NCBI GenBank assembly: GCA_016165875.1
Contig: JABBOT010000001.1
Location: 9,737,306-9,801,305 of the forward strand
DNA length: 64,000 nucleotides
DNA from: Acanthopleura granulata
Lineage: Eukaryota; Mollusca; Polyplacophora; Chitonida; Chitonidae
Reading direction: 5' to 3'
Shown here: positions 46,901-59,456 of the stretch, one piece after another
Position numbering within the stretch: position 1 is the stretch's first letter
Layout: each line of letters opens with the position of its first letter
Made by a program: the position numbers and the translations under genes
The notes under the pieces: generated by a model
Databases searched by the model: none
What the model was told of the DNA's origin: nothing
The model's input: only the letters and a program-made list of their open reading frames with translations

Positions 46901-49900
46901 CCACATGAGCAGCCCCTTACAGAGCCCCTAACATGTACAGTCCTACATGAACATCCCCTTGCAGAGTCATAAACAAACACACCCTTGCAAAGCCCTACAT
47001 GAATACCCCCTTACAGAGCCTCTCTGAATCACCTACCTTGGTGAACATGGGTTTCCCATGATGTGTTACCATGGTAGCCTGGTCGCAGTCCAATGTTATC
47101 GTTGTATTGTGGAATGACTCTTTTGGATGTTTAAGAATATAGTACAAGTCTGTGACACCCCCTTCAAAGATACTGCGGAAGTATCGAGGTATAAGTGTCC
47201 TGCCAATTGCTGAAACATAAACCAAACAAAATTTTGTTTGTTTACTTGATACTGAAGGTTATTTTACAACTGAATGGTACAGGAAACTGGATTTGCCCAG
47301 ACCAGCATCAGTAAGTCAGAAATAAAGGTTCACAAATTCACCAAAAATGTCCGCTCAAGAGAATTTATATCCCACATTCACTATGCAAACAGTGATCAGG
47401 CTGTTTTCTGAACACAAACGAACCTGTAGACAAAAATGAATCAAAGAAGGACATCATTTCGGTTGAATGATGGTTCTGTATTTAATGCCATGCTCCACAA
47501 TATTTGATTTATATGACTGAGGGTGTGGTTTATGGGCGGAGGAAACTAGAGAGCCTGAAACCATAGTCAGGTGGGGAAAATATCTGAAACAATTATTTCA
47601 TGGAAAAACGAAGCATAAAATTTGATCAACCAGAGTTTCTAATGTAGGTCTACTGTTTAGGATAAAATGATCACAAAATTACAAAATTATGTATGGACAG
47701 ACAATCAAAGCTGAAAATCAATACTACAAAGTATGTAGTTTGATTCACTTGTACCAAGTTTTGTTGAAACTGGGCAAAAAATGTAACAGGAGAAGAATTT
47801 TGCAAGTAATATTAACACATGCTAGATAAACTAACAGAAAGACAATCGATCATTCACATGGAAAATCAATACTACAAATTACGAATCTTGATATAGTCTA
47901 CACTTAACCAAAGTTTCGTATAAATCAGAAAAAAGTTGTAGGCCTGAGTAGCATTTTAAAACATACATGTATCTTATTATATACTAGATGAACAGGCACA
48001 GAGACGGACAACCGATCATCTAAATGGAAAATCGACATTATGAGTTATGTATTATCGAGTTATGTATCGTGATGTGGTCTATACTTAAACCAAGTTTCAT
48101 TGAAATCAGAAAAAAATGGAGGAGAAGCAGCATTATGAAGGATATGTTAACATACACTGGATAAACAGACAGAGAGAATGGACAAGTGATCACTGAATGT
48201 AAACCTTGATATCATGAATTATTTATCTTGATGTGGTATACACCTAAACCAAGTTTCGCTGAAATCAGATCAAAACTGCAGGAGAGGTGTTTTGAAGGAA
48301 AAGTAAATAGATACCAAACAGACAGACAGACAACTTGCTAGTACATAACCTCTTCTGTTCTTCGACATCAGGCAATCTTTGAGACTGTTACTACACAGAG
48401 AACAACACCCAATGAGAATCAGAGAAATTACAAACTATGCAACTATTCATGGATTGGTTGGTTTCCAACTTAAACTTACGTTCCACCAAATGAACCCACA
48501 CACAAAATTTCACCAAAAATGAACAATACTAGTAGAACTGCGTACACAGGAAATGTGAACATGACAGACAGGCACACAAACTTGAATAAATAAGCCCTGT
48601 TCCGCTGAAGAGTCCTAATAAAAAGGATACGAGCTAATTCCACTTTTAACCAGTCATTCATACTGTTATGGGCCTTAACCTCAAATCTGATGTCGAGCTG
48701 ATATAAAAAGTCAAGGTCATCTGAAGACTGACAATGTCTGATAGGAACATGCCAATCATCTGGTATGGGCAGGATACAATAATACATTACAGCTGCATGT
48801 ACCATGCCACTAACTACAAATCACATCCAGGCTTTGATGTCACACCTGACCAGCCCGTTCCCACAGATTTTAGGTATGGCCTTGGCATTAGTGTAAAAAC
48901 TCTGTCTGAATGTAGGAATCTTATCCTTGTTACTGATACAGCCATTCTGGTGACCATGGCTTGGAACTCCTAGACATGTGAATCTAATTCACTATTGTTA
49001 AAAGAAGACATATGTTTTTCATTGCACACGATAGCTGAGCGACTGGACAGAGATGGAGCGACACTGTCAAAGTAGTGTCAAGTCTGAGGCCCGCATTCTG
49101 ACATCTTCCAACTCGCCACTGGTTGCCAGCTGCCGCTTTCCATCAATTATTGATCAACCATAGAGATTCTTCCCGACAGATTGACAAGACAAACAACCAC
49201 CTTTTCCCCCCTTCTTAACCAAATATAGATTCTTCTTGTATCAGTTCACAACTTCACATCATACACCAAGCCCTGTCCATTATCCCACCACAGGGGACAC
49301 AGGTATATGTAAGAGATTTTAACACACTAAATAAATGAATTTTATCTCAGCAAAGCTACATACATGTTTACAGCTACAAACTTGACAATGGGTTATTAAG
49401 AAAATTATGTCATGACCGGGTAACTACAATGATAAAAGTGAGATTTTCAGACAGAACAATGACCTTGGCATCTTCAGAATAATGGCTACCTTCTGAGTCT
49501 TCCCTCAGGTATAACATTCCAGACAAGGACATTTTAAATACCATCATTTTGGATAATAATTGTGTGCATGGCTCTTATCCATAACTGTGTGAGAATTAAG
49601 CTCCTTGCAAAAAAAATTCCTTCTATCCTGTCAGCTTGAATGTATTTGCTACTTGTGTCTACAGGAAGACAGAATGGTGATAAAAGCATCAGACAATATA
49701 TTTACACTTACTTCTATCTGCATGTTCTAACTTATGAAATAAAATCTCTTACTGTATCTTTTGGGGCCATCCTCCAAACAGAAGGCTAAAGTTAATGTTG
49801 CATCGTCTTCAAAAAATTCAGTAGCGAAGGCATCCCACCACAGGTTGTCACTCTCCTGAAAGTAACAATGTACAACAATTTCATCAACCAAAGGACACAG

Positions 49901-52900
49901 GTGAAGATGAAAATAACCACAGGTGAAGATGAAAATATCCCAATTTATTTATTTGATTGTTGTTTTAACAATGCCTCTTGAATTTTTCTTCACGCAATAA
50001 CGGCTGGTTTTTTACGGCTGGAGGAAACCAGAGTGCCAGGAGTAAATCATCCATCGTTGACGAGTTACAGGGCAAATGTGGACAGCATATGACCTCCAGT
50101 GAACTTCATGCAAGGTCACACATGAGAGCATCAACCAGTGACAAATGTCAAAGAGTTCCAGAGAAAAGTTCCAATGAAAGTGAGATAATCCTTAAAACCC
50201 TCTGTGGCCAAGCTGGGACGAATTCAGATCTGGTGTGACCAAGTGACTGAAATGCAAGCCCCTTTACCTACACACTAAAATTTCCATGAATGCTTGTACA
50301 GAGTGAAGTTGTCGATGAATGGGGAACTAAGCTTTCAATGCAACAGTTCACTCAAGAGGTCCTATTCTTAGAATATATGTATATACATAAAACAGAGGAT
50401 TTCAATAAAACATACATGAATCCCCTTAATTTGATAGTGGCAAATATGAAGTTACATGTACATGTAACTGCAGAAATAGTTATTTTAGCTTGAGTTTCTT
50501 GTGAAGGCCTAGTGTTTGTTCTTCTAGCTTGGTAATTTGCATCAAAATTAGGCCAATCTAGAGGGCCATTGATTTATCTCCCACTATCCTGCTATCTGCC
50601 TATCTGTACCCAGTTGCCATGGAAACATGACCATGGCACAAAGTTACCAGAGGAAAAAATCCATTTCTCATGGGACCACACATGTAGAGATGTTCGTAGA
50701 TTATCAATGGGAATTCACTCTTGGTATGATGGCACCAAATAAGTAGATGCTTATGGATGAAAACACTACTGATACAAAAATAACTACTTGTACCCCTGTA
50801 TGGATTACACAAAACTGTCATAGACAAATAAGTACATGTGTATGGACTACACAAAACTGTCATGGACAAATAAGTACATGTGTATGGATTACACAAAACT
50901 GTCATGGACAAATAGGTACAAGTGTATGGATTACACAGAACTGTCATGGGCTAAGAACTTCATGTGTACATGTATTGATTATACAAAACTGACCAAGCCC
51001 AAGTGACGACTATATTAGTGCATAATTATACAAAAATGACCACGGCCAAATAACTACACGTGTATGGATTACACAAGTACATGCAAACAGACTATACAAA
51101 ATGCTATTTATTCAGTAATTAGTGTTTTACATTGTATCCAAGAATATTCCACTTCCATGATCGCAGCCAGCATTGTGGTGACAGGAAACCGAGCAGAAAC
51201 TAGTTCATGCGTAAAACAACTACGTACATAAGTAACAGGAATTAAATGAAACCTTAAATGTCCACACTTGTGGACAAATTGCACATATAATGCCTTCAAT
51301 ATCTGCTAAATGCCAACAACACAGTTGAAATTTTTATAAGTGTACCCTGTGGTAATTGAGGTAAGTTACTTTTCTTATTCCATCCAATCAATCATCAAAC
51401 CATACAGTATGACACATCTATATGTATGCAGTTTTGAAAGAGAACTGCATGTCAAACTTAACACTGTAATTCTGATTCACTATTCTGTGAGTTAGTATTA
51501 ATAAAATAAATTATCACTAGTGGTTTCATGCTGCTAGAGTTGGCTTGCGTATTGTCACTAGTACATGTAGCACTGGGAGACCAGATGTAGACTAGGGGAC
51601 AGAATCTGAGCCATGGTTAACCTAAAGGATGCTGTGGCATGGTGCTACGACCTGATGTATGAAGGTAGATTAAGAGAGATTACAGGCAGGCGACATTCAG
51701 CACCTGGTCAGATGAGCCAAGTTTGGCACTGGAAGGGGATTTGTTCCCCACAACACATGGTCCCTCTGCAGGAAATATTGATTTTTCAGTTAGGACTTGC
51801 TGTGAACAGCTCACCGAATCAGTCAACCTTCTGGGATCCTTGGGAGGGTCCAGAGAGGGGGTGCCTTTCAAGTATCTTCTAACGGAATTATACAATTCTT
51901 TGTGAAAACCCCTGTTTTTAGTACACATGAGTTTAACAGGGTTTAGAATAAGTGGAAAACCCCAAGCGTGTACAAGACTGTGAGTAAGTCTGGGTATATA
52001 CATATATGAGCACAGTCACAAGTGTGAGATCTATAGACTTGCAATACATGAATGCTAGTTAGCCAGTCACGTGGAAGGGCCCAGCCTAACGATACCCACC
52101 AGTATCTACATCCATGGCAATCCAACATCTACAACCCTGACACAAACCATTTTACAGGGTTTGCAGAAGCCACAATAAAGCAGACAATGGCAAGGTTAGC
52201 TATAGATGACACAGTATCTTTATATCACTAATAACATCAGAGCTGCTTTGATGTCCATAAACCTGTACCCTGTGTCTCTTATTAGTGTGTGATTTCCATA
52301 TGGTGATTCAAGGGAAGTCACACTGATTTCTCAAATTCAGTGAGCAATGCAGTCATTAAAAAATAAAAAAAACCCCAAGACTAAGTAATATCAAAATGTG
52401 ATAATGCTTTCCCACATCTCTCTATTACGTACCAGGCAAAATTATTTTGATTGTGCTGTCATAAGATACTTAAAATTAATAAAAAAAATTGTGGCTGAGA
52501 TGCGTAAGATGATATAAAGATAATACCCTAATAGCATTACTCAGTTAGGTCAGACAGAAGCTTAACCTGAATAGCTTCAACGTACACTCAAAAAATTTCA
52601 AGTCTAAAATTCTCCATAAAGATTTGTGGAAGATATACGGCAATAACCTCCACGTTTCACAGTCACAATGATACTTCTGAAGTTTTCTAATTTGACTGTG
52701 AGCATTCAGAATGACTTATTCCCACACTATTAATACTCCACCCCTATTGTGGTGAGAGAGCATTCAGAGCAATCATTTCATTCACAGCTCACCGTGAGGA
52801 AATGAGATATAAGGTCAGAACTGGGTGTTAACTCTGAAAGTTTACAAGTCCTGTATATTTCACGGAGGATTCTGAGGGAAAAATTATCCTTTCTTTCATG

Positions 52901-55900
52901 TTTCCCCTGCGCTCTGCTTAGTTTCCTTCCACTATAATGCTGGGTGTGACTGTACATATGAAACCTTCCCAAGCATGGCATAAAACACTGATTAAATAAA
53001 TAATTAACACAAATCAAATAAATAAATATTCACACTGATAGGTTTCACAAGCTAGTCAATTACACCACATAATCATGATGCCTTTGAAATCATAAACTTT
53101 TCAAAATCTGAAAGTGCAATCACCAGTACTACAGTACTTAACCCAAAATTTCGTCTGTGACGAAAAAATTTCGTCTGTGACGAAATTTACTCATTTTGAC
53201 AGATTTTATTTTGACAAATTTTAAGAGCACTATTGATCTCAGAAAGGTGATTTAATTTGTTTGTTTATTTGATTGATGTTTTACGCCATACTCAAGAATA
53301 TTTCACTTTTATGATGTCGGCCAGCATGATGATGGGAGGAAACCGAGAAGAGACCAGGGGAAAGCCATAACCATCCGCAGGTTGCTGGCAGACCTTCCCA
53401 CATAAGGCCGGAGATGAAGTCAGCATGAGCTGGACTTGAACTCACAGCGACTACATTGGTGGGAGGCTTCTGGTCATTGCACTATGCTAGCATGCTAACC
53501 GAATGAGCCACGGAGGCGCCCCTAAGGTGATTTGAGGTTTGTTTGGAACCTAGAATAAGTTTCTGCACCACAAGTAATGTTTCATGACACTTATCTGTCT
53601 CTAAAACAGCACTTCTATGGCAGAATCTTTAGCAGAAATACAGTCTTTCAATTTGTGCAGTCTCTCACACCCATGATATTCTAACATACCAAAACACCCA
53701 TGCTTTTTTTAGGCCCAAAAAGTGTACTCTGGAATCACATCTTAAGTTACTTTCATTGTGTATATTTGCACTGATTTGTGACATCTTGTAAAGCATCTGC
53801 ACACTGAACTGTGTGAATAAAAGAAGGCAGGCAGAAGTCACACTCGAAAAGAGGAGAACTTCTATCATCCCTGTCCATCAAGAGTCCTTGTGAAGTTGTA
53901 TCGGGATATTCAACCACAGGCAGACCACCGGCTGCACACACTGGGTCTGACAAAGTCGGAACTGTAACCACAGGTGAACCACTTGTACAAACTACTCAGC
54001 CAGACAAAAGCGCATGGCCTAGGGAATGCCATGCGGTTCTCTCAGGTCTAAGGCAGCTTGTTCCAAATTAGGGATCACCAATAGGATGCTGGCTAGAAAT
54101 TCTGAAACACTCTTGCAAACGGTCAGGTTCTCAGTTTTAATAAATTTGACTTGTTAGTTCATTAGAGCTGAAAAACTTTGGGATCAGAATTGCTTTTCTG
54201 GCATATTCCTTTTTGTACATGTCTTACAATTTAAATTTTATCACAACTGGTTGATTGCTTTACATGGATATGGTTCATATCCTTCGAGAGTGTTCACACC
54301 GAAAAAGTTTGAACTCAGCAAATAATTCTGAACTCAAAAGTTAGCACAATGTCCAACTGTCAGCTTCACTGGACCTTTTAGTCTAAATGGTTTGATTACT
54401 TCAAACATGCCTTAGTTCACCTTTCGTATACATCACAGAGTGGTTTTCAATGTGTATGTGTTCTTTTAACTGGTTTCAAACGTGTTTCTGTATTTAATTT
54501 GATTTAGTGCTTTCTCACTGCACTGAAAACTATTTAATAACTGCTTTATCCTGAAAATATGTCCTTGCCATGATACTGTCAAAGTCATGGTTAAGCTATA
54601 ATCATTCATGGATTGTACATCACTGCAGCCAGGTGGGGTCGGGGAGGTGGTGGTGTGTGCATCAGATGCTGACGACATCAAAGGGAGGGGGGAAGATGAG
54701 CAGGGGGACAGATGGGCAGGGGGGCATCAAGATTAAGGGTAAGAGACATCAGGACAAGAGGTAAGGCTATGAGGATGAAGTGTGAGGGCACCATGATAAA
54801 GGGAAGGGGACATCGTGACTAAGGGAAGCAGACACTAGGACAAAGAGAAGGGGACACTGGGGCTGTGAGCAGGGGAAACCGGAAGCAAGGGCAAAGAACA
54901 TCGGGATTAAGGACTGAGGAGATCATGACTAAGTTCAGGGGACACCAGAGTTAGGGTCAGGGGACACCAGTGTTATGGACTGGGCACAGTAGGATTAAGA
55001 ATGGGCAAAATCTGGATGAGGGTAACAGTACTGTAGTTTCAAGAAACTACACTTTCAGGATATAGCACAAGTTCTGTTGCTGAAAATTGGCTCAGAGCAC
55101 TAAGGGCTCCTCCCAAAATAGGAGGTAGGTGACAGGTAGGCTTTACGGAAAATAAGAATTACCTCTCTTACAATCAGAAATGACTCAGCATCATTCGGTG
55201 AATAATGAGATAGGTACATCTACATCAGAAATGAATTTTAAGTAACAACACAATCTTTATTTGAGATTATACTTTCTGGATATAGCACAAATTCTAATGC
55301 TGAAAATTGCCTCAGACAGTGAGTTTCACACCACTGCCCTCATGTCAATCGTCTAGACCACATGACCACGTAAAATTAGAGGTGGGGTGGGGACACCTGG
55401 ATACTTTCAGGATTATGGGTGGGAACACAAGGATTAGGGGTGGGGGCACCAGAAAAAGGGGTGGGGAAAACAGGAAAAAGGGGTGGGGACACCAGGATCA
55501 GGGGTGGAGAACACCAGGATTAGGGGTGGGAACATCTGGATTAGGGCTGGGGACACCAGGGTAAGAGGTGGGGAACATCAGGATTAGGAGTGGAGAACAC
55601 CAGGATTAGGGCTGGGGACACATACATTAGGGGTGGAGAACACCAGGTTAAGAGGCAGGGAGATCATGGATTAAAGGTGGGAAACAAGAGGATTAGGGGG
55701 TTTGAGACAACCAGATTAGGGGTGGGAAGACCAGGATTAGTGGTGGAGACACCTGGATTAGTGGTGGGGACACCTGGCTTAAGGGTAGGGAAAACAGGGA
55801 AACTGTGCATAAACCAACTGAACCTGAGTTGGATTCAAATCAAGTGTCACAACGGCCAAGTGGTGCTATGTGACAGTTTTGTACTACAAATCTGGGTAAG

Positions 55901-56878
55901 TGGGGAACACGGCAACCTTACATAACTGTGCCATCCATATGCCTATACTCAATGTATTATACACATTCAGGATCTATTGACATATACACATATTTAGATC
56001 CATTTATAATATGAGTTCCAATCTATTATCAATCAAGTAATAGTCATCAAGAAAGAATTTGTTTCCTGTGTTAGAGGTAAACAGTTTATGTTCAACACCA
56101 CGATGTGACCAAAACAATGCAACACACAATGTAAACATTTGCCTGGATCAAAATACTTAGTGGTATACGTGTCACAATGCATCTTCAGACACATGCCTAT
56201 ACCTGTACCTCTCATCCACACAAGAATCTTTGGGTTGGAGTGCCAATAATCAACAGAATTAAATGATCCCACCTTACCCTAAGCTTATCGGGGTGGAATA
56301 TGAATGATATCGCCATGTGGGGAATCCCCCTTCAGTCTGGTCATAGAAGTATGGACTCAAAACCCACAGGTTGCTGGTTCAAAACCTGAGCCAGTAAGCC
56401 CGGTCACACCAGAAGTTTAAATTTAACCACATCAGTCCAACATTCAATGTGAATCAGGGTGACCTTTGCATGTAGGTGATGAGTGGCACAGGTATCACCT
56501 AACTTGCTTCTATGATTACTTTATTTCTTGGATTTTAAGATTATATCTGCTACCCACGAATATAAAGTCACACTCAAGCAACTCTTATCACATTTAATTT
56601 CAGTTTTTAACTGAATGATGGATAAATATTCAACAGCCCACACTTGACTACAAAAGTGAAAGTGAAAGCAATGTACTCACCTCTGTCCGCTGCTGTAACC
56701 TCTTGTTGAGTTCATATATGCGAAAGTCTGGCTGGCCCATGTAGGGGGTGTGGCGCCTGTAGTAAGTGGAGAAAGGAGAGGCATAGAAAGGGTCAGAGTT
56801 CATTGGCATGGCGTCTTGCGGTGGAGGATGCATTGGGGAATACATATAGACAGTAACAAATAACAGGTGAACTACCAC
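40987..56878 (-). CDS. LDB1: LIM domain-binding protein (LDB1/NLI/Chip family), 8 exons, 393 codons as modelled
   Basis: A nuclear adaptor that dimerises through its N-terminal half and binds LIM-homeodomain and LMO proteins through a C-terminal LIM-interaction domain. Exons: 56878-56681, 49855-49753, 47209-47037, 46221-46099, 45699-45619, 45100-44977, 42909-42761, 41217-40987; 1182 nt, phases consistent. Visible family blocks are RHTPY and IYELNKRLQ in exon 1, DNLWWDAFATEFFEDDATL (exon 2), RTLIPRYFRSIFEGGVTDLY (exon 3), LEFTFDDLMRIRSWHF (exon 4), QLSKNITR (exon 5), LCVILEPMQELMSRH (exon 6), a basic NLS-like KRRKRK at 275-280 (exon 7), and VMVVGEPTLMGGEFGDEDER in the interaction domain starting at 318 (exon 8). 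Length matches the family (about 375-410 aa). The start is uncertain: residues 2-11 are hydrophobic and unlike the family, so Met12 (56845) or an upstream exon may be the true start. Confidence 0.95.
41218..42760 (-). other. LDB1 intron 7, nothing recognised
   Basis: AT-rich intron with no array, SINE or secondary coding signal that I could identify. Confidence 0.6.
43975..44790. repeat. 32-bp minisatellite in LDB1 intron 6, about 24 copies
   Basis: The units contain CAACTTGGCAATCTACTG followed by CTGATCACAAGAAA or GATAACCACAAA. Copies at the left edge are degenerate. The array ends about 190 bp from exon 6 and has no exon similarity. Confidence 0.92.
46830..47025. repeat. Short degenerate array next to the LDB1 exon 3 donor, about 30-bp units
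   Basis: Phrases such as ACATGAACATCCCC and CCCTTACAGAGCCC recur six to seven times. The array ends about 10 bp from the exon 3 donor (exon end 47037) but does not copy exon bases. Confidence 0.75.
47470..47600. mobile_element. Fragment of the second dispersed repeat family
   Basis: The phrases AATGCCATGCTCCACAATAT and GGTTTATGGGCGGAGGAAAC match the copies near 31195 and 49940. Confidence 0.4.
47650..48365. repeat. Dispersed repeat with internal tandem units, copy 2
   Basis: It is related to 32851-33470. Units carry TCTTGATATAGTCTACACTT, CCAAGTTTCATTGAAATCAG and a terminal ACAGACAGACAGAC. It lies in LDB1 intron 2. Confidence 0.75.
49940..50240. mobile_element. Second dispersed repeat family, longest copy
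   Basis: It starts with a TTTATTTATTTGATTGTTG tail-like end, then TTTACGGCTGGAGGAAACC and AGTGCCAGGAGTAAA. It resembles the SINE 3' body but with a different interior. It lies in LDB1 intron 1, close to exon 2. Confidence 0.45.
50760..51000. repeat. 42-bp tandem repeat, about 5 copies
   Basis: The units contain AACTGTCATGGACAAATAAG and GTGTATGGATTACACAA. A looser copy follows to about 51080. The period is a multiple of three, so short frames stay open in both directions. Confidence 0.85.
51110..51205 (-). mobile_element. SINE 3' fragment
   Basis: Body and tail portion (TCCAAGAATATTCCACTT, CAGCCAGCATTGTGGTG) in minus orientation. The head is absent. Confidence 0.6.
52895..53005 (+). mobile_element. 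SINE 3' fragment
   Basis: Plus orientation, with GTTTCCTTCCACTATAATGC and an AAATAAATAA tail. It is truncated at the 5' end. Confidence 0.7.
53254..53523 (-). mobile_element. Full-length SINE with exact 10-bp target-site duplication
   Basis: In minus orientation it starts GGCGCCTCCGTGGCTCATTC, has B-box GAGTTCAAGTCC and an AAATAAAC-type tail. AAGGTGATTT flanks it at 53244-53253 and 53524-53533, which is direct evidence of retroposition. Confidence 0.92.
54650..55800. repeat. G-rich degenerate minisatellite in LDB1 intron 1, about 20-bp units
   Basis: Repeated phrases such as GGATTAGGGGTGGGGACACC dominate 55380-55800. A more diverged form (AAGGGAAGGGGACATC) covers 54650-55000, with ordinary sequence between. 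The plus strand has many runs of three or more G; the transcribed LDB1 RNA would be C-rich. Confidence 0.85.
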
Positions 56879-58767
56879 TGTGGTACTACAGTATGTGTGC
56901 TATGCCATGTAGCGATATGTGCAATGACAGAGTGGCACTTATCAGTGATCGTCAGGTACTCCACTCCACAGCATATTTGAACCTCAGATCTTGGCTAGAT
57001 AGAATGATAGTTGGTCCATGTTTGTGTCCAGCTTGTTGACAGTTCCACATCCACAATGAGCAACGTCTATGTTCAACTCAATGGCCAGAGACTATATACA
57101 AATTATGGTGCCTCCAAATACAAACACACACAAGCACACGAGGCCGAGAGGCAAGGAACCGCATGGAAAACGTCAATATTCTATTGATTTCCTATCCTGC
57201 CATAGAGCGTGCTAGCATGTCCGTGGTAAAAAGCCGAGCGAGCTGGGCGAATGCCAGCAGAGGTACATGTAGCTAGAGCTGGCTCATCCCCAACACTTAG
57301 TCTGCCACCAAAACAACCCAGCCAGTGATTACCACTGAAATCAGTCCACAGCTCTGGTTCTCTCAGTGTATAAATGCACCTAGGTAGATGGCAGAGTCAG
57401 CCAGCAGATTGCTACACAGTTCGAGTCTGCCTCACCAGCCACATACGACTCCCATTCAAACTGAGCAGGCTGGCCACAGACAGCTCTGAAGCGTAGGTTT
57501 GCGAGTGCTGTGACCACAGGGCCTTCCACGTGGAGTAGCAGTAAAAGGAGATCAGAGACCAAGTACCTGCCTACAACAGCTGATCTGCACTGCCGGCAGC
57601 GGATTGCAATCCCTCTACACCCACTGTATACTTGGTCATGTAGGCTATGCTCTAGGCCTACACAGGCTCCCCACCCCGGCACTGCGCCAGTCTCTGTGTG
57701 GAGCAAAGGTGGAGTAAATTATGAAGGCTGTAGTTAATAAGCTGAGCTAGTGTACACATGGAGCAAAGCTTGACTTGAACTGACTGCCAGCCACGGCATG
57801 CTGGGAACTAGGTCTTACTCTAGTCAGCCTTGCACTATTTTTCGCCTGGAGCATTTGACCCCTTCACTCCCCTAACAACTGCTGACTGAGTGAACTGGCT
57901 GGCTAGCCATGCATCCTGCTGGCTTACCCTGGCTGTGCACAGATCTGGGCAACCCCATGTCATTCCCTCAGCTGGGGTTTGCAGGTTCTAGCCTGCACTC
58001 TCTACCTGGTTGCCACATAGCTAATCTAACAACTGACATCTCAACATTTGTCTGGCTGCAGTACTTGTCATGCCTAGCTCAAATATAACTTTTCGTAATT
58101 GCTATTTTTTTTTTGTTACTGAACCCATAGTGCAAACATCACTTAAATGTGCTCCCTACTGAAAAAAAAATCTCCACCAACACAATCTTGACATAAACCT
58201 GACTGATCAATGATACATTGGGCAGGTACAATGAATAAAGGAAACACATTCAACTTCACCGTTACCATTACCCCCTGGCATCTTTACTTAGCACCAGCCG
58301 TAAGAAGATTACTTGGAGAACTATTCACAATATTTAATTTAGCACTATTTTAATTCTTTATATGAATATTCATGCATGTACAACATTAAACTTTACGACT
58401 CTTTTCAATATACTACCATGTTTAATATCGAACTACATGGCTGTTCTTCAACACAAAGGTTCATAAAGCACTTAAGACTAGTATTGTAGTTTCAGGTACT
58501 CCTGTGTGTGTAACCTGCATGCGTTGAGGTAAGCAAGCAGGCCCTACACATGATCATGACATGAATTATATACAGCTGGAGTTCAATACATGCACAATAC
58601 CTATTTATAGAACCACCGAGCATGCAAACCCAGGCTTATGTCTATTTTAAGTAGAGCACTATTCTGACCTAATAATAGCTTAATTTAAAACAATCAAAAA
58701 TATACACATACTGCAAACTATGATGTAAATAGGTGAGTCAAGATAAGCACAATAAGATGTTTTCAAT
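56879..58767. other. 5' flank of LDB1, possible upstream exon not identified
   Basis: It probably contains 5' UTR or promoter sequence. I found no exon carrying a family-like N-terminus. The frame at 57380-57706 (minus) is not conserved-looking. Confidence 0.4.
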
Positions 58768-59037
58768 TAAATTTATTTATTTATTTGATTGATGTTTTGC
58801 GCCGTGCTCAAGAATATTTAACTTACAAAACAGTGGCCAGCATTATGGTGGGAGGACACCGGGCAGAGCCCGCCAGAAACTCACAGCCATCTGCAAGTTA
58901 TTGGCAAACCTTCCCATGTACGGCCAAAGAAAAAGCCAGCAGGAGCTGGACTTGAACCCACAGTGACTGCAAAGGTGGGAGGCTTCTAGGTCATTGCACT
59001 ACGCTAGCGCACTAACCGACTGAGCCACATAGGCCAC
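58768..59037 (-). mobile_element. Full-length SINE with exact 10-bp target-site duplication
   Basis: In minus orientation it has A-box GTGGCTCAGTCGG, B-box GGGTTCAAGTCC and an AAATAAATAAATAAAT tail. TGTTTTCAAT flanks it at 58758-58767 and 59038-59047. Confidence 0.93.
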
Positions 59038-59344
59038 TGTTTTCAATGCTGATTGTACATAAATTATATCCATCAAACTGGCATAGGACATGTATTGTAC
59101 CCCAATCAAGGAGCTGAACATAGATCCATACACACTGCAAATTTTAAAATCACAAATTTATAAATGTGTAACTATTAGCTACTTGTAAGCAATCAAATGA
59201 AAGAATCAAATACACTTGTACGTTCTACATCTGCATCTACATGTACAATGCATGTAGAAGATGAAGGAAGTTTGGCAATGCTCATCAGTACACAGGTTGT
59301 TTGTAATTGCAGAATTATACATACACTGAATCATTTTTACTGTT

Positions 59345-59456
59345 GCTCAATACTGTACTCAATACTGCTCAATACTGTACTCAATACTGCTCAATACTGT
59401 ACTCAATACTGCTGTACTCAATACTGCTCAATACTGTACTCAATACTGCACTCAAG
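59345..59456. repeat. Short tandem repeat of the phrase CTCAATACTG
   Basis: CAATACTGTACTCAATACTG and CTCAATACTGCTCAATACTG alternate in units of about 11 and 22 bp. The local 61- and 93-aa frames are by-products. Confidence 0.85.

Larger units (their letters stand above)
49856..56680 (-). other. LDB1 intron 1, repeat-filled
   Basis: A 6.8-kb intron holding the 42-bp array, three SINE copies or fragments, and the G-rich array listed separately. I see no nested gene. Confidence 0.6.

Noticed and set aside
48476..48805. A 109-aa minus-strand frame with a hydrophobic segment (YLFKFVCLSVMFTFPVY) inside LDB1 intron 2
   Set aside because: No recognisable family, no splice or regulatory context, and AT-rich DNA easily gives hydrophobic frames. 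Kept only as a note.
53254..59037. tRNA genes at A/B-box matches
   Set aside because: The promoter boxes sit at the heads of SINEs followed by SINE bodies and AAAT tails, and no cloverleaf is kept.
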